Source of the DNA: a virus | Direction: 5' to 3' (one strand) | Length of the DNA stretch: 29,819 bases | IMG/VR virus record: IMGVR_UViG_3300022200_003502 | Span: 1 to 29,819 of that record | In this document: piece after piece, positions 15,317-22,817 of the stretch | How the letters are laid out: the number at the start of each line of letters is the position of its first letter | How positions within the stretch are numbered: position 1 is the first letter of the stretch | Notes under the pieces: model-generated | What the model was told of the DNA's origin: nothing | Database searches by the model: none | The model's input: the letters and a program-made list of their open reading frames with translations, nothing else | Position numbers and translations under genes: made by a program

Positions 15317-16366
15317 ATGCCTATTTATGACCGCGGTAATAGTTTTGAAGTTTGTATTGGTAGCGGAGAGAATCGCTTCAGGAAGAGCTTTAAATCCAGA
15401 GATGAAGCAGAGAAAAGCTTTAACTTAGAGATGGCAATACGCAAGGGTGTCGTTAAGTCTTCACAATCGACTCAGGAGCGATGCAAAGCTACTACCGTAG
15501 GCAAACCTATAGGTAACACTTTAAAAGATGCCTATGACATCACAGTGAAAGACACATGGTCTCAGAATAAATCTACAGCACATGTGAAGACCGCTGGCTC
15601 AGTCTTGAAGTTCTTCGGTGGCTCTATTCCTGTTCAGTCGATCACCTCTATACTTATTCGTGAGATGGTAGAGGAATTTGAAGATGATGGTAATGCTGGA
15701 GGTACTGTCAATGCGAAAATATCAGCTCTATCTATGATGCTTAAGACTTCCGCAGCTGAGGGCTGGATTGATTCCATACCTTATATGAAACGGAGATCAG
15801 CAGGTACGCATAGAATCCGCTGGATGGATGCAGAGGAAGAGCTTAAGGTATTAGCTACCTGTGAAAAACTTGGGCTATACAGCCTAAGAGATTTTATTAT
15901 TGTTGCAGTTGATACAGGCTTCAGAAGAATGGAGTTACTAGACTTCCAAGTAAAGGAGTTTAGAAATGGAATGTTGGGGCTTCACCCAGATGAAACTAAG
16001 ACATCTAAAGCTCGAGCAGTACCAGCGACAAATAGAGTAGAGGCAATCATAGAAGAACGCTGGGATAACACTAGGTTATTTGATGATTTGACAGTAGCTA
16101 CACTAAGGTCAAACTGGGCATTACTTAGAGAAACCTTAGGTCTACAAGAAGATTCACAGTTTGTTGTTCACAGCCTTAGACACACCTGTGCAAGTCGAAT
16201 GGCAATGCAGGACAAGACTGCGGAGTTCATTCAGAAATGGATGGGTCATGCCTCTCCATTGACTACAGCACGTTACATGCACTTGGCTCCGAATAAATTA
16301 TTAGAAGGTAAATTAGCGTTAGATGCCTACAGAGAAAGCTTCAAACCAAGGCTTAAACTGGCATAA
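15317..16366 (+). CDS. int: Tyrosine recombinase integrase
   Basis: The 349-residue product has an N-terminal arm-binding-like domain (residues 1-45), a core-binding SAM-like domain (about 65-160) and a catalytic domain. Catalytic motifs are DTGFRRMELL (first Arg), VHSLRHTCASRM (His-x-x-Arg), WMGHASPLTTARYM (His and the nucleophile Tyr). AAAGGA precedes the ATG. It would recombine attP with a host tRNA gene; a tRNA-Leu 3' fragment lies 100 bases downstream. Integrases occur in some marine T7-like phages but not in T7 itself. The regulator just upstream suggests one operon. Confidence 0.93.
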   Translation: MPIYDRGNSFEVCIGSGENRFRKSFKSRDEAEKSFNLEMAIRKGVVKSSQSTQERCKATTVGKPIGNTLKDAYDITVKDTWSQNKSTAHVKTAGSVLKFFGGSIPVQSITSILIREMVEEFEDDGNAGGTVNAKISALSMMLKTSAAEGWIDSIPYMKRRSAGTHRIRWMDAEEELKVLATCEKLGLYSLRDFIIVAVDTGFRRMELLDFQVKEFRNGMLGLHPDETKTSKARAVPATNRVEAIIEERWDNTRLFDDLTVATLRSNWALLRETLGLQEDSQFVVHSLRHTCASRMAMQDKTAEFIQKWMGHASPLTTARYMHLAPNKLLEGKLALDAYRESFKPRLKLA

Positions 16367-16382
16367 TTAATGTGCCACAAAT

Positions 16383-16420
16383 GTGGTATATGTGGTATAA
16401 GTGGCATTAAAAGTGGCATA
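16383..16420 (+). repeat. Four direct repeats GTGG(T/C)AT(A/T), likely integrase arm sites
   Basis: Units start at 16383, 16392, 16401 and 16413, spaced 9, 9 and 12 bases. An inverted TGTGCCACA lies just before them (16371-16379) and another at 16676-16684, on the far side of the tRNA fragment. This flanking arrangement is what integrase arm-type sites around an attP core look like. Confidence 0.6.
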
Positions 16421-16466
16421 ATGCAGTAGTTAATACTTAAGAAACAAAGACTTAGAGTGTATTTAC

Positions 16467-16524
16467 AGACTTAAAATCTCTCGTTCGTAAGGACGTGCCG
16501 GTTCGATTCCGGCTCTGGGCACCA
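16467..16524 (+). other. attP core: 3' part of a tRNA-Leu(UAA) gene
   Basis: The bases read as the 3' half of a type II tRNA. There is an anticodon loop CTTAAAA inside AGA/TCT (16467-16479), a long variable arm, and a T stem GCCGG/CCGGC with loop TTCGATT (16497-16513). The acceptor strand TCTGGGC, discriminator A and CCA (16522-16524) follow. The 5' half is absent, so it is not a working tRNA gene. Its place directly after the integrase gene shows it to be the attachment site that rebuilds the host tRNA gene on integration. The host tRNA should begin GCCCAGA. Confidence 0.85.
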
Positions 16525-16562
16525 AAATTCTTAAGCAGTAAAAGACATAGATTAATCTCTTG

Positions 16563-16608
16563 TCTATAAACAACAGGGACTTAGCGATAACTTCCTGTTT
16601 TTTATAGA
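16563..16608 (+). terminator. Strong, probably bidirectional terminator after attP
   Basis: TCTATAAACAACAGGGA pairs with the complementary run ending at 16608 (one mismatch, one G-U pair) around a 12-base loop; the right arm contains six T's and the left arm A-rich bases. It would isolate the integrase operon from the RNA polymerase gene and, in a prophage, from host transcription. Confidence 0.75.
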
Positions 16609-16626
16609 TAATTAGTTGACCAAAGG

Positions 16627-16654
16627 CACAGGTTGCACAATTAGAAGCAGAGCC
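16627..16654 (+). promoter_or_regulatory. Candidate phage RNA polymerase promoter upstream of the RNA polymerase gene
   Basis: The core AGGTTGCACAATTAGAAG is identical to the copy at 19384, and both continue CAGAGCC. It resembles the SP6 promoter segment AGGTGACACTATAGAAG. With transcription starting near 16644, the RNA would begin GAAGC and fold back on GCTTC about 20 bases later. It would let the polymerase transcribe its own gene. Confidence 0.7.
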
Positions 16655-16758
16655 GAAAGTAAAGCTTCTGACAGATGTGCCACATTTTGGTGTCAGACAC
16701 TTGCCTTAAGTCCGACATCCGATATCTGTAGAAAATAGAACTAAGACTGTCCTTAGGA

Positions 16759-16792
16759 ATACATAAAGAAGACTTAAAGAATCCTTATGTAT
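16759..16792 (+). repeat. Inverted repeat in RNA polymerase leader
   Basis: ATACATAA (16759-16766) pairs with TTATGTAT (16785-16792), and flanking CTTAGG/CTTAAG extends it with a mismatch. No T-run follows, so it is not a terminator. It could be an RNase III-type processing hairpin, as found between T7 early genes. Confidence 0.5.
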
Positions 16793-16839
16793 CTTAAGAT
16801 TTGAACTAATAATTACCACTAAATAGGAATTATAAAATT

Positions 16840-19359
16840 ATGACCATAGAGATAGAAGATGAAGACTTAATGTCAACTCAGGTAAGACTTGAAGAAGAGA
16901 TGACTTCAAGAGGTGCTGAGAAGTACATTAAGAACAGCATCAGCTCAGTCAATAGAGGAGCAGAAGACAGTACAAGTTATGGTCAGACTATCGTTAGCCA
17001 TAGGGTTGCCTTAGTTGCTAAAGCTATAGATGCTTGGAAGCTAGATATGTCGATAGGCAATGCAGGTCGTAGGTATGCTTGTTATCCTCTTATTAAAGAT
17101 GTACCTAGTAATGTCCTAGCTTTCATTACTCTTAAGAATCTACTTGCAGGTATCTCTAGTGTAAGAACCTTACAGTTCGTAGGTGTCGCTATAGGTACAG
17201 CTGTCGAGGATGAGTTACGCCTAGCTGGTATCCGTAAGGATGAGAGAGCTAGATATGAAAGAATTATGATAGGAGCTAAGAAACGTAGTAGCTACCATTA
17301 CAAACATGTCTATGCTTTAAGACAGGCAGATAGGTTCACCACTTGGGATGCATGGACAAGAACAGATAGACTTCATGTTGGTATCAAACTCTTAGATGTT
17401 TGTGTCGAGACCATAGGTATCGTTGAGATCACTCATCAGAAAGTAGATAAGAACCAGAGTATAAAGTACGTTAAGGCTCTTCCTGAGACACTGGCATGGA
17501 TAGAAAAGAAGAACGATGTCATGGCTACACTACGCCCAGTATTTGAGCCTATGGTCGTACAACCAAGGGATTGGACTACACCACATGACGGTGGATACAT
17601 TAGCTCAAACATTAAGCCTCTACAGTTAGTGAAGACAGAGAATAGAAACTATATAGAAGAGCTTAACAATACAGATATGCCTATTGTTTATACAGCTGTC
17701 AACAAACTACAACACACAGCTTGGCAGATCAATTCCCAAGTCTTAGAAGTGATGCAGACAGTCTGGGACACAGGAGCTGAAGTTGCTGGTTTACCTCCTA
17801 GAGGAGGGCATGAGTTACCACCTAAGCCTTTCGATATAGCTACTAATGAAGAAGCTAAGAGGGAATGGAGAATCCAAGCAGCAAAGATGCACACACAGAA
17901 CCTATCCATTGCTGGACAGCGTGTTAGCTTCAGCATGGCATTGGGTATCGCTAAGAGATACGAGAGATATCGCAAGATTTACTTTCCGTATCAGCTAGAC
18001 TTCCGTGGTCGTATCTATGCAGTACCACAGCTTAATCCACAGGGTGCTGACTTTCATAAATCACTCCTAAGGTTTGCTACTGGTAAACAATTAGGTGCGG
18101 AAGGCTGGAAGTGGTTGGCATTCCAAGGAGCTAACGTGGCTGGCTATGATAAGGTTACCCTTGAACAGCGTGTAGAGTGGGTGCTAGACCATGAAGAAGA
18201 GATTCTGGCTATAGCAGCAGACCCATACTCTAACAAGGGGTGGCAAGGCACTATAGGGGATGTTGAGATTGATAAACCGTGGCAATTTTTATCCTTTTGC
18301 TTTGAATGGGCTGGGTATGTTGAACATGGGGACAGCTTCGTATCAAAGATTCCTGTTGCCTTCGATGGTTCATGCTCAGGTATTCAACACTTTTCAATGC
18401 AGCTACGAGATGAGAAGGGTGGCATGGCTGTTAATTTGATACCTACAGATAAACCTCAGGATGTCTATGGTCTAGTAGCTAAGAAAGTGCTGGAGCAGGT
18501 CAACCGAGATGTTCTTACAGGCACACCTGATGAGATCAAGCACTATGATGATGGCACAGCCTACGTTAAGGATGGCACGATGACCTTAGCAAAGCAGTGG
18601 TTGTCCTTTGGTATCACTCGCAAGACCTGCAAGAGGCCAGTAATGACGATGGCATACTCCTCTAAAGAGTATGGGTTTAAAAATCAGACGATGGAAGATA
18701 TCATTCGACCAGCTTTTCAAGTGGCTGAGAGAACTGGTGTTCCCTTTGACTTCAATGGTGATGGCTACCAAGGTGCTTGCTACCTAGCCAAAGCAATCTG
18801 GGTCTCAGTGAATGGTGTCCTCGTTAAAGCAGGGGAAGCAATGAAATGGTTGCAGTCCGCAGCTTCTATAGCAGCTTCAGAAGAACTCCCAGTTCGCTGG
18901 ACTACACCAATTGGTTTTCCTGTGATGCAGAGTTATCCTGATCTACAGCTACGCAGAGTTAAGACTTCTATCAGCGGTAAGTTGGTGTATCTAACGATGT
19001 ATAAAGAGAAGGATAAGTTAGATCGTAGACGCATGGGTTCAAGCATAGCTCCAAACTATATCCATTCCTGTGATGCAGCACACATGGGTCTGACTGTGGT
19101 GAGAGCGAGTCAAGAAGGCATAACAAACTTTGCAATGATTCATGATAGCTTTGGTACTACCGCTGGAGATGCACAGGAACTCTATAGAATCGTCAGAGAA
19201 ACTTTCATGGAGATGTATGACCAAGATGTCTTTGAAAACTTTAGAACAGAGATCACTAGCTATATGTCACCAGCTAAGAAGGCAACAGTGCCAGAACTTC
19301 CAGCAAGAGGAACTTTAGATATAGCTAATATCATTGATAGTCGTTATTGCTTTAGCTAA
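16840..19359 (+). CDS. Single-subunit T7-like DNA-directed RNA polymerase
   Basis: The 839-residue product is near the T7 enzyme (883). Palm and fingers motifs are intact: LDFRGRIYAVPQLNPQGAD, motif A VAFDGSCSGIQHFS with catalytic Asp509, motif B TRKTCKRPVMTMAYSSKEYG with Arg594, Lys598 and Tyr606, and motif C FAMIHDSFGT with Asp769. The promoter specificity loop follows RWTTPIGFPVMQSYPD. It transcribes middle and late phage genes. AGGAA lies 10 bases before the ATG. It stands after attP and its own candidate promoter, and the 3' end adjoins another promoter copy, as T7 gene 1 does. Confidence 0.97.
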   Translation: MTIEIEDEDLMSTQVRLEEEMTSRGAEKYIKNSISSVNRGAEDSTSYGQTIVSHRVALVAKAIDAWKLDMSIGNAGRRYACYPLIKDVPSNVLAFITLKNLLAGISSVRTLQFVGVAIGTAVEDELRLAGIRKDERARYERIMIGAKKRSSYHYKHVYALRQADRFTTWDAWTRTDRLHVGIKLLDVCVETIGIVEITHQKVDKNQSIKYVKALPETLAWIEKKNDVMATLRPVFEPMVVQPRDWTTPHDGGYISSNIKPLQLVKTENRNYIEELNNTDMPIVYTAVNKLQHTAWQINSQVLEVMQTVWDTGAEVAGLPPRGGHELPPKPFDIATNEEAKREWRIQAAKMHTQNLSIAGQRVSFSMALGIAKRYERYRKIYFPYQLDFRGRIYAVPQLNPQGADFHKSLLRFATGKQLGAEGWKWLAFQGANVAGYDKVTLEQRVEWVLDHEEEILAIAADPYSNKGWQGTIGDVEIDKPWQFLSFCFEWAGYVEHGDSFVSKIPVAFDGSCSGIQHFSMQLRDEKGGMAVNLIPTDKPQDVYGLVAKKVLEQVNRDVLTGTPDEIKHYDDGTAYVKDGTMTLAKQWLSFGITRKTCKRPVMTMAYSSKEYGFKNQTMEDIIRPAFQVAERTGVPFDFNGDGYQGACYLAKAIWVSVNGVLVKAGEAMKWLQSAASIAASEELPVRWTTPIGFPVMQSYPDLQLRRVKTSISGKLVYLTMYKEKDKLDRRRMGSSIAPNYIHSCDAAHMGLTVVRASQEGITNFAMIHDSFGTTAGDAQELYRIVRETFMEMYDQDVFENFRTEITSYMSPAKKATVPELPARGTLDIANIIDSRYCFS

Positions 19360-19383
19360 ATGTTGCCTAAAGGCAAACTTTGC

Positions 19384-19404
19384 CACAGGTTGCACAATTA
19401 GAAG
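19384..19404 (+). promoter_or_regulatory. Candidate phage RNA polymerase promoter after the RNA polymerase gene (phi1.1-like position)
   Basis: The core AGGTTGCACAATTAGAAG is preceded by a 33-base segment shared with the copy at 21137 (TTGCCTAAAGGCAA hairpin, then GCCACA). The start would be near 19401, giving a 32-base leader to the gene at 19433. T7 has its 1.1 promoters at the same place. Confidence 0.75.
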
Positions 19405-19432
19405 CAGAGCCATAAACTTTGAAAGGAACCAA

Positions 19433-19630
19433 ATGGAACAGTCAGATTGGGTTGATAAACTTATTGAAAAGGAAGATGAAATGGAAGCAATTGAAGAGTA
19501 TCGCAGTGCCTTAGGTCAGGCTGTCAGCATTTGGCAACGTGGGAATCATATCCCTCTTACTATGTATCATGAATTATTAGAAGCTGGCTATGACGTTCAA
19601 CTACTTGAATCACGCTACTTCACACATTAA
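19433..19630 (+). CDS. Small acidic protein of unknown function between RNA polymerase and SSB
   Basis: The 65-residue product has an acidic helical N-terminus (IEKEDEMEAIEEYRS) and a helix-rich C-terminus (MYHELLEAGYDVQLLESRYF). AAAGGAA lies six bases before the ATG; the frame is open further upstream, but that part covers the promoter. It is the first gene after the promoter at 19384. Similar small proteins occur at this place in T7-like phages, with no function known to me. Confidence 0.65.
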   Translation: MEQSDWVDKLIEKEDEMEAIEEYRSALGQAVSIWQRGNHIPLTMYHELLEAGYDVQLLESRYFTH

Positions 19631-19638
19631 AAGGAAAC

Positions 19639-20253
19639 ATGCAAATGGCAACAGAGAAAACACCAAACTTCACAACACCTAAGGGTATCGCAAAGTACCC
19701 TTGGTTAAACACCCCAGACACAAAGTTCAATCCAGATGGTGACTTCAAAGTCACTATCGTACTGGGTGCAGACGAAGCTGCTCCTATTATCAAGTTCTTG
19801 GATGAACGTCTCGAAGCTTCAATTGCACGAGCTAAGAAAGAAAATGTAGGTAAGAAGATTCGTGAGGCAGACCCTCCTTATAAAACCAATGAAGAAACTG
19901 GTGAGGTAGAGGTTACCTTCAAGATGAAAGCTAAGGTAAACATGAAGAATGGAGATAGCTTTGAACAGAAACCAGCAATCTTTGATTCAAAACTAACACC
20001 ACTTAAGAATGTAAATGTTGGCGGTGGTAGCACTATCAAAGTCAACTATGAGTGCTTTGGTTTCTACACCTCAATGATTGGTGCTGGTGTATCCCTACGT
20101 TTGAAAGCTGTACAAGTTCTTAATCTTATTGAATTCTCAGGTGGTGCCAGTGCATCAGCTATGGGCTTCAAACAAGAAGAAGGCTTTGAGCAAGACGTAG
20201 AAGACACACCATTTAATAGTGATAGCGGAACCTCAGATGAAGAAGACTTCTAG
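19639..20253 (+). CDS. Single-stranded DNA-binding protein, T7 gp2.5-like
   Basis: The 204-residue product has the T7 gp2.5 plan: TPKGIAKYPWLNTPDTKFNP at the N-terminus, an OB-fold core with VTFKMKAKVN and KVNYECFGFYTS, and a strongly acidic tail ending DEEDF. The acidic, Phe-ended tail is the part that contacts the polymerase and primase-helicase in T7. AAAGGAAA five bases upstream supports the ATG at 19639 over the one at 19645. The 3' end overlaps the endonuclease gene by 17 bases. Confidence 0.92.
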   Translation: MQMATEKTPNFTTPKGIAKYPWLNTPDTKFNPDGDFKVTIVLGADEAAPIIKFLDERLEASIARAKKENVGKKIREADPPYKTNEETGEVEVTFKMKAKVNMKNGDSFEQKPAIFDSKLTPLKNVNVGGGSTIKVNYECFGFYTSMIGAGVSLRLKAVQVLNLIEFSGGASASAMGFKQEEGFEQDVEDTPFNSDSGTSDEEDF

Positions 20254-20650
20254 TAGCTTAAGTAGGATAGCCCTCGCAAAGGGTTATCGCTCAGGACTAG
20301 AAGTTGAAATAGCAGAAAAACTCACCTCTCAGGGGGTGAGTTTTGTTTATGAGGGCATGGTCATTACTTACACAAGACCATCTAAAGACCATAAGTATCA
20401 CCCAGATTGGGAGCTACCGAATGGCATCGTGGTCGAGTCCAAAGGTAGATTTCTTACCGCAGATCGACAGAAGCATCTTCTAGTTAAAGCACAACACCCA
20501 GAGATAGACCTAAGGTTTGTCTTTTGGAATTCTAAACAACGTATCTCTAAACTTAGTCCAACTACTTATGGGATGTGGTGTAACAAACATGGTTTTATAT
20601 ATGCCGACAAGAGCATTCCAGATTCTTGGATAAAGGAACAAAAGAAATGA
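20237..20650 (+). CDS. Endonuclease I (Holliday junction resolvase), T7 gp3-like
   Basis: The 137-residue product keeps the gp3 active site: SGLEVEIAEKL with the first Glu, then HPDWELPNGIVVESKG carrying Asp, Glu and Lys. It cleaves branched DNA and helps break down host DNA and resolve concatemers. The ATG at 20237 lies within the SSB gene; a GTG at 20219 is in frame but has no better ribosome site, and only a weak GCGGAA lies before the ATG, so coupling is likely. Length is close to T7 gp3 (149). Confidence 0.9.
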   Translation: MKKTSSSLSRIALAKGYRSGLEVEIAEKLTSQGVSFVYEGMVITYTRPSKDHKYHPDWELPNGIVVESKGRFLTADRQKHLLVKAQHPEIDLRFVFWNSKQRISKLSPTTYGMWCNKHGFIYADKSIPDSWIKEQKK

Positions 20651-21123
20651 CAGGAGTAACAGTAGTAGGAACACCCTACGTCTCTAACACCAAGAAGCGA
20701 CCAGCTACCGACTTTATTGCAGTTCACTGTGCAGCGACTACAGACAAGATGGATATAGGCGCAGTAGAAATTAATGAGTGGCACCGTAAGCGAGGCTTTG
20801 CCTGTATTGGCTACCATTATGTAATTCGCAGGGAAGGTGTGATTGAAAGAGGTCGAGAGAAAGATGTGATTGGCGCACACATTAGTGGACACAACACTAA
20901 CTCAGTAGCAATTTGTATGGTTGGTGGTGTCAATGCTGATGATGTATCTTTAGCTGAGAACAACTTTACTGAAGCACAGTTTAAGACTCTAAAGGAATTA
21001 CTAATAGAGCTTAAGAGTATGTATCCAGATGCAGTCATTCAGGGACATAAGGACTTTCCTAATGTAGCTAAGGCTTGTCCAAGTTTTGAAGTAAAGGATT
21101 GGTTGAAAGAAAATGTTGTCTAA
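20647..21123 (+). CDS. N-acetylmuramoyl-L-alanine amidase (lysozyme), T7 gp3.5-like
   Basis: The 158-residue product is an amidase-2 domain. Zinc ligands are in AVHCAAT, GHKDFPNVAKACPSF (His and Cys), and GYHYVIRR gives the catalytic Tyr. T7 lysozyme (151 residues) cuts peptidoglycan and also binds and inhibits the phage RNA polymerase; the N-terminal segment before the domain makes the second role plausible here. The ATG overlaps the endonuclease stop (ATGA), with AAGGAA upstream. There is no signal peptide, so release needs the holin-like protein at 8881. Confidence 0.92.
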   Translation: MTGVTVVGTPYVSNTKKRPATDFIAVHCAATTDKMDIGAVEINEWHRKRGFACIGYHYVIRREGVIERGREKDVIGAHISGHNTNSVAICMVGGVNADDVSLAENNFTEAQFKTLKELLIELKSMYPDAVIQGHKDFPNVAKACPSFEVKDWLKENVV

Positions 21124-21136
21124 AGGCAAATATAGC

Positions 21137-21156
21137 CACAAGTTGCACAATTAGAA
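21137..21156 (+). promoter_or_regulatory. Candidate phage RNA polymerase promoter before primase-helicase (phi3.8-like position)
   Basis: The core AAGTTGCACAATTAGAA is preceded by the same 33-base block as at 19351-19383, here overlapping the last codons of the lysozyme gene. Downstream it differs: AATACGACACACTT follows, which itself resembles the T7 promoter AATACGACTCACT. The start would be near 21154 or at the GGGAGG further on. Confidence 0.7.
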
Positions 21157-21174
21157 TACGACACACTTATAACT

Positions 21175-21203
21175 GGGAGGGCTTCGGCTCTCCCTTCTTT
21201 TTT
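21175..21203 (+). terminator. UUCG-capped hairpin with T-run, terminator or 5' stabiliser
   Basis: GGGAGGGC (21175-21182) pairs with GCTCTCCC (21187-21194), one G-U pair, around a TTCG tetraloop; TTCTTTTTT follows. It lies about 20 bases after the candidate promoter start and 10 before the primase-helicase start. It may terminate upstream transcription, or protect the 5' end of the new mRNA. Confidence 0.75.
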
Positions 21204-21212
21204 AGAGGATAT

Positions 21213-22817
21213 ATGGAAGAACAATCAAGCAACTTTATCAGACATATACCCTGTGAGGGATGTGGTTCAAGTGATGCCAATGGCATTTATACAGATGGTC
21301 ACAGCCATTGTTTCTCGTGCGGTGTCACTGTGCAAGAAGCAGGGGATACCTCAGAAGCAGTGGTCAGCAAGAAGACAGCTTTAGGTTTAATCACAGGTTC
21401 TTATAAAGACATTATCAAACGCAAGATTAGAGAAGATACCTGTAGGAAGTTTGGATACCAAGTTGGTGAGTATCAAGGTAAGACTGTTCACATAGCTCCG
21501 TACTACTCAAAAGACGGAGAGCTAGTGGCACAGAAGATACGCTTTGCTAATAAGGACTTCAAGATTCTTGGGGATATCTCAAAGGCACAACTCTTCGGAG
21601 CCAAGCTTTGGAACTCAGGTAAGAAGATAGTAATTTCAGAAGGCGAAATCGACTGTTTAACCATAAGCCAAGCCCAAAACAATCGCTGGGCTGTAGTGAG
21701 TGTACCTAATGGTGCACAAGGTGCTAAGAAAGCAATCCAAAAGAATCTTGAATACTTCAATCAGTTTGAAGAAGTGGTATTCATGTTTGATATGGATGAA
21801 GTAGGGCAAAAAGCAGCACGAGAATGTGCTGAGTTGTTTGAAGGTGGTAAGGCAAAGATAGCAACACTCTCAATGAAAGATGCTAACGAGTTACTCATGG
21901 CTGGACAGGAACAGGAAATCATCTCTGCTCTATGGAATGCTAGAGAACACAGACCTGATGGAATCATCTCAGGTGCTGACCTATGGGAAGAAGTATCTAC
22001 ACAAGTTAAGGTTGATTCAGTTAAGTATCCTTGGGATGCACTTAATGAGAAAACCTTAGGAGCTAGGCGAGGTGAGCTTGTAACAATCACAGCTGGCTCA
22101 GGTATAGGTAAGTCAGCAGTAGTTAGAGAGATTGCCTACCACCTTCTAAACAGTGGTGAGACAGTAGGTATGTTGATGCTAGAAGAGAATCCTAAACGTA
22201 CTGCCTTAGGAATCATGGGTATCCACATGAATAGACCATTACATTTAAACAAGGAAGACATAGATGTTGAATTATATCGTAACAGCTTTGACGCTACTGT
22301 TGGTTCTGGGAGGCTTTTTCTTTATGACCACTGGGGTAGTAGTGACATTGAGAACCTTATTGCCAGAGTCAGATTCATGGCGAGGGGATGCTCTTGTAAT
22401 TGGATTATCCTCGACCATCTTAGTATTGTGGTTTCTGGTCTTGGCGATGGGGATGAGCGGAAGCTTATAGATAAAGCAATGACTATGCTCCGAACTCTTG
22501 TAGAAGAGACAGGCATAGGACTATTTGTTGTGTCACACCTTAAGAGACCTGAAGGTAAAGGTCATGAAGAGGGAGCGAAGACTTCCTTAAGTCAACTCCG
22601 TGGTAGCCATGCTATCGCACAGCTCTCAGATATGGTGATTGGCCTAGAGAGAGACCAACAATCTGAAGACCCTAACCTAACAACCATTCGTGTATTAAAG
22701 AATAGGTTCTCAGGAGATACAGGGGAAGCAGGTTACCTACGTTACGACAAAGATTCTGGAAGATTAACTGAAACTATTCAGCCTGTATTCACAGCTGAAC
22801 CAAATGGAGATTTCTAA
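21213..22817 (+). CDS. DNA primase-helicase, T7 gp4-like
   Basis: The 534-residue product has an N-terminal zinc ribbon (Cys14, Cys17, Cys33, Cys36), a TOPRIM primase domain (ISEGEIDCLT and FMFDMDEVGQ) and a RecA-like hexameric helicase with Walker A GSGIGKS (Lys300), IILDHLSIVV and a DnaB-type SQLRGS arm motif. It unwinds DNA and primes lagging strands at the T7-type fork. The frame is open to 21099, but the ATG at 21213 has AGAGGA close by and begins just before the zinc ribbon. Length is slightly below T7 gp4 (566). The next gene starts directly after its stop. Confidence 0.95.
   Translation: MEEQSSNFIRHIPCEGCGSSDANGIYTDGHSHCFSCGVTVQEAGDTSEAVVSKKTALGLITGSYKDIIKRKIREDTCRKFGYQVGEYQGKTVHIAPYYSKDGELVAQKIRFANKDFKILGDISKAQLFGAKLWNSGKKIVISEGEIDCLTISQAQNNRWAVVSVPNGAQGAKKAIQKNLEYFNQFEEVVFMFDMDEVGQKAARECAELFEGGKAKIATLSMKDANELLMAGQEQEIISALWNAREHRPDGIISGADLWEEVSTQVKVDSVKYPWDALNEKTLGARRGELVTITAGSGIGKSAVVREIAYHLLNSGETVGMLMLEENPKRTALGIMGIHMNRPLHLNKEDIDVELYRNSFDATVGSGRLFLYDHWGSSDIENLIARVRFMARGCSCNWIILDHLSIVVSGLGDGDERKLIDKAMTMLRTLVEETGIGLFVVSHLKRPEGKGHEEGAKTSLSQLRGSHAIAQLSDMVIGLERDQQSEDPNLTTIRVLKNRFSGDTGEAGYLRYDKDSGRLTETIQPVFTAEPNGDF

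Noticed and set aside
16467-16524. Complete tRNA-Leu gene
   Set aside because: The D arm and 5' acceptor strand are missing upstream, so it is an attachment-site fragment and not a gene.
22264-22470. 68-residue very hydrophobic frame inside the primase-helicase gene
   Set aside because: It looks like a membrane protein, but it is in another frame of a highly conserved helicase region, has no ribosome site, and its hydrophobicity follows from the codons of the main gene.
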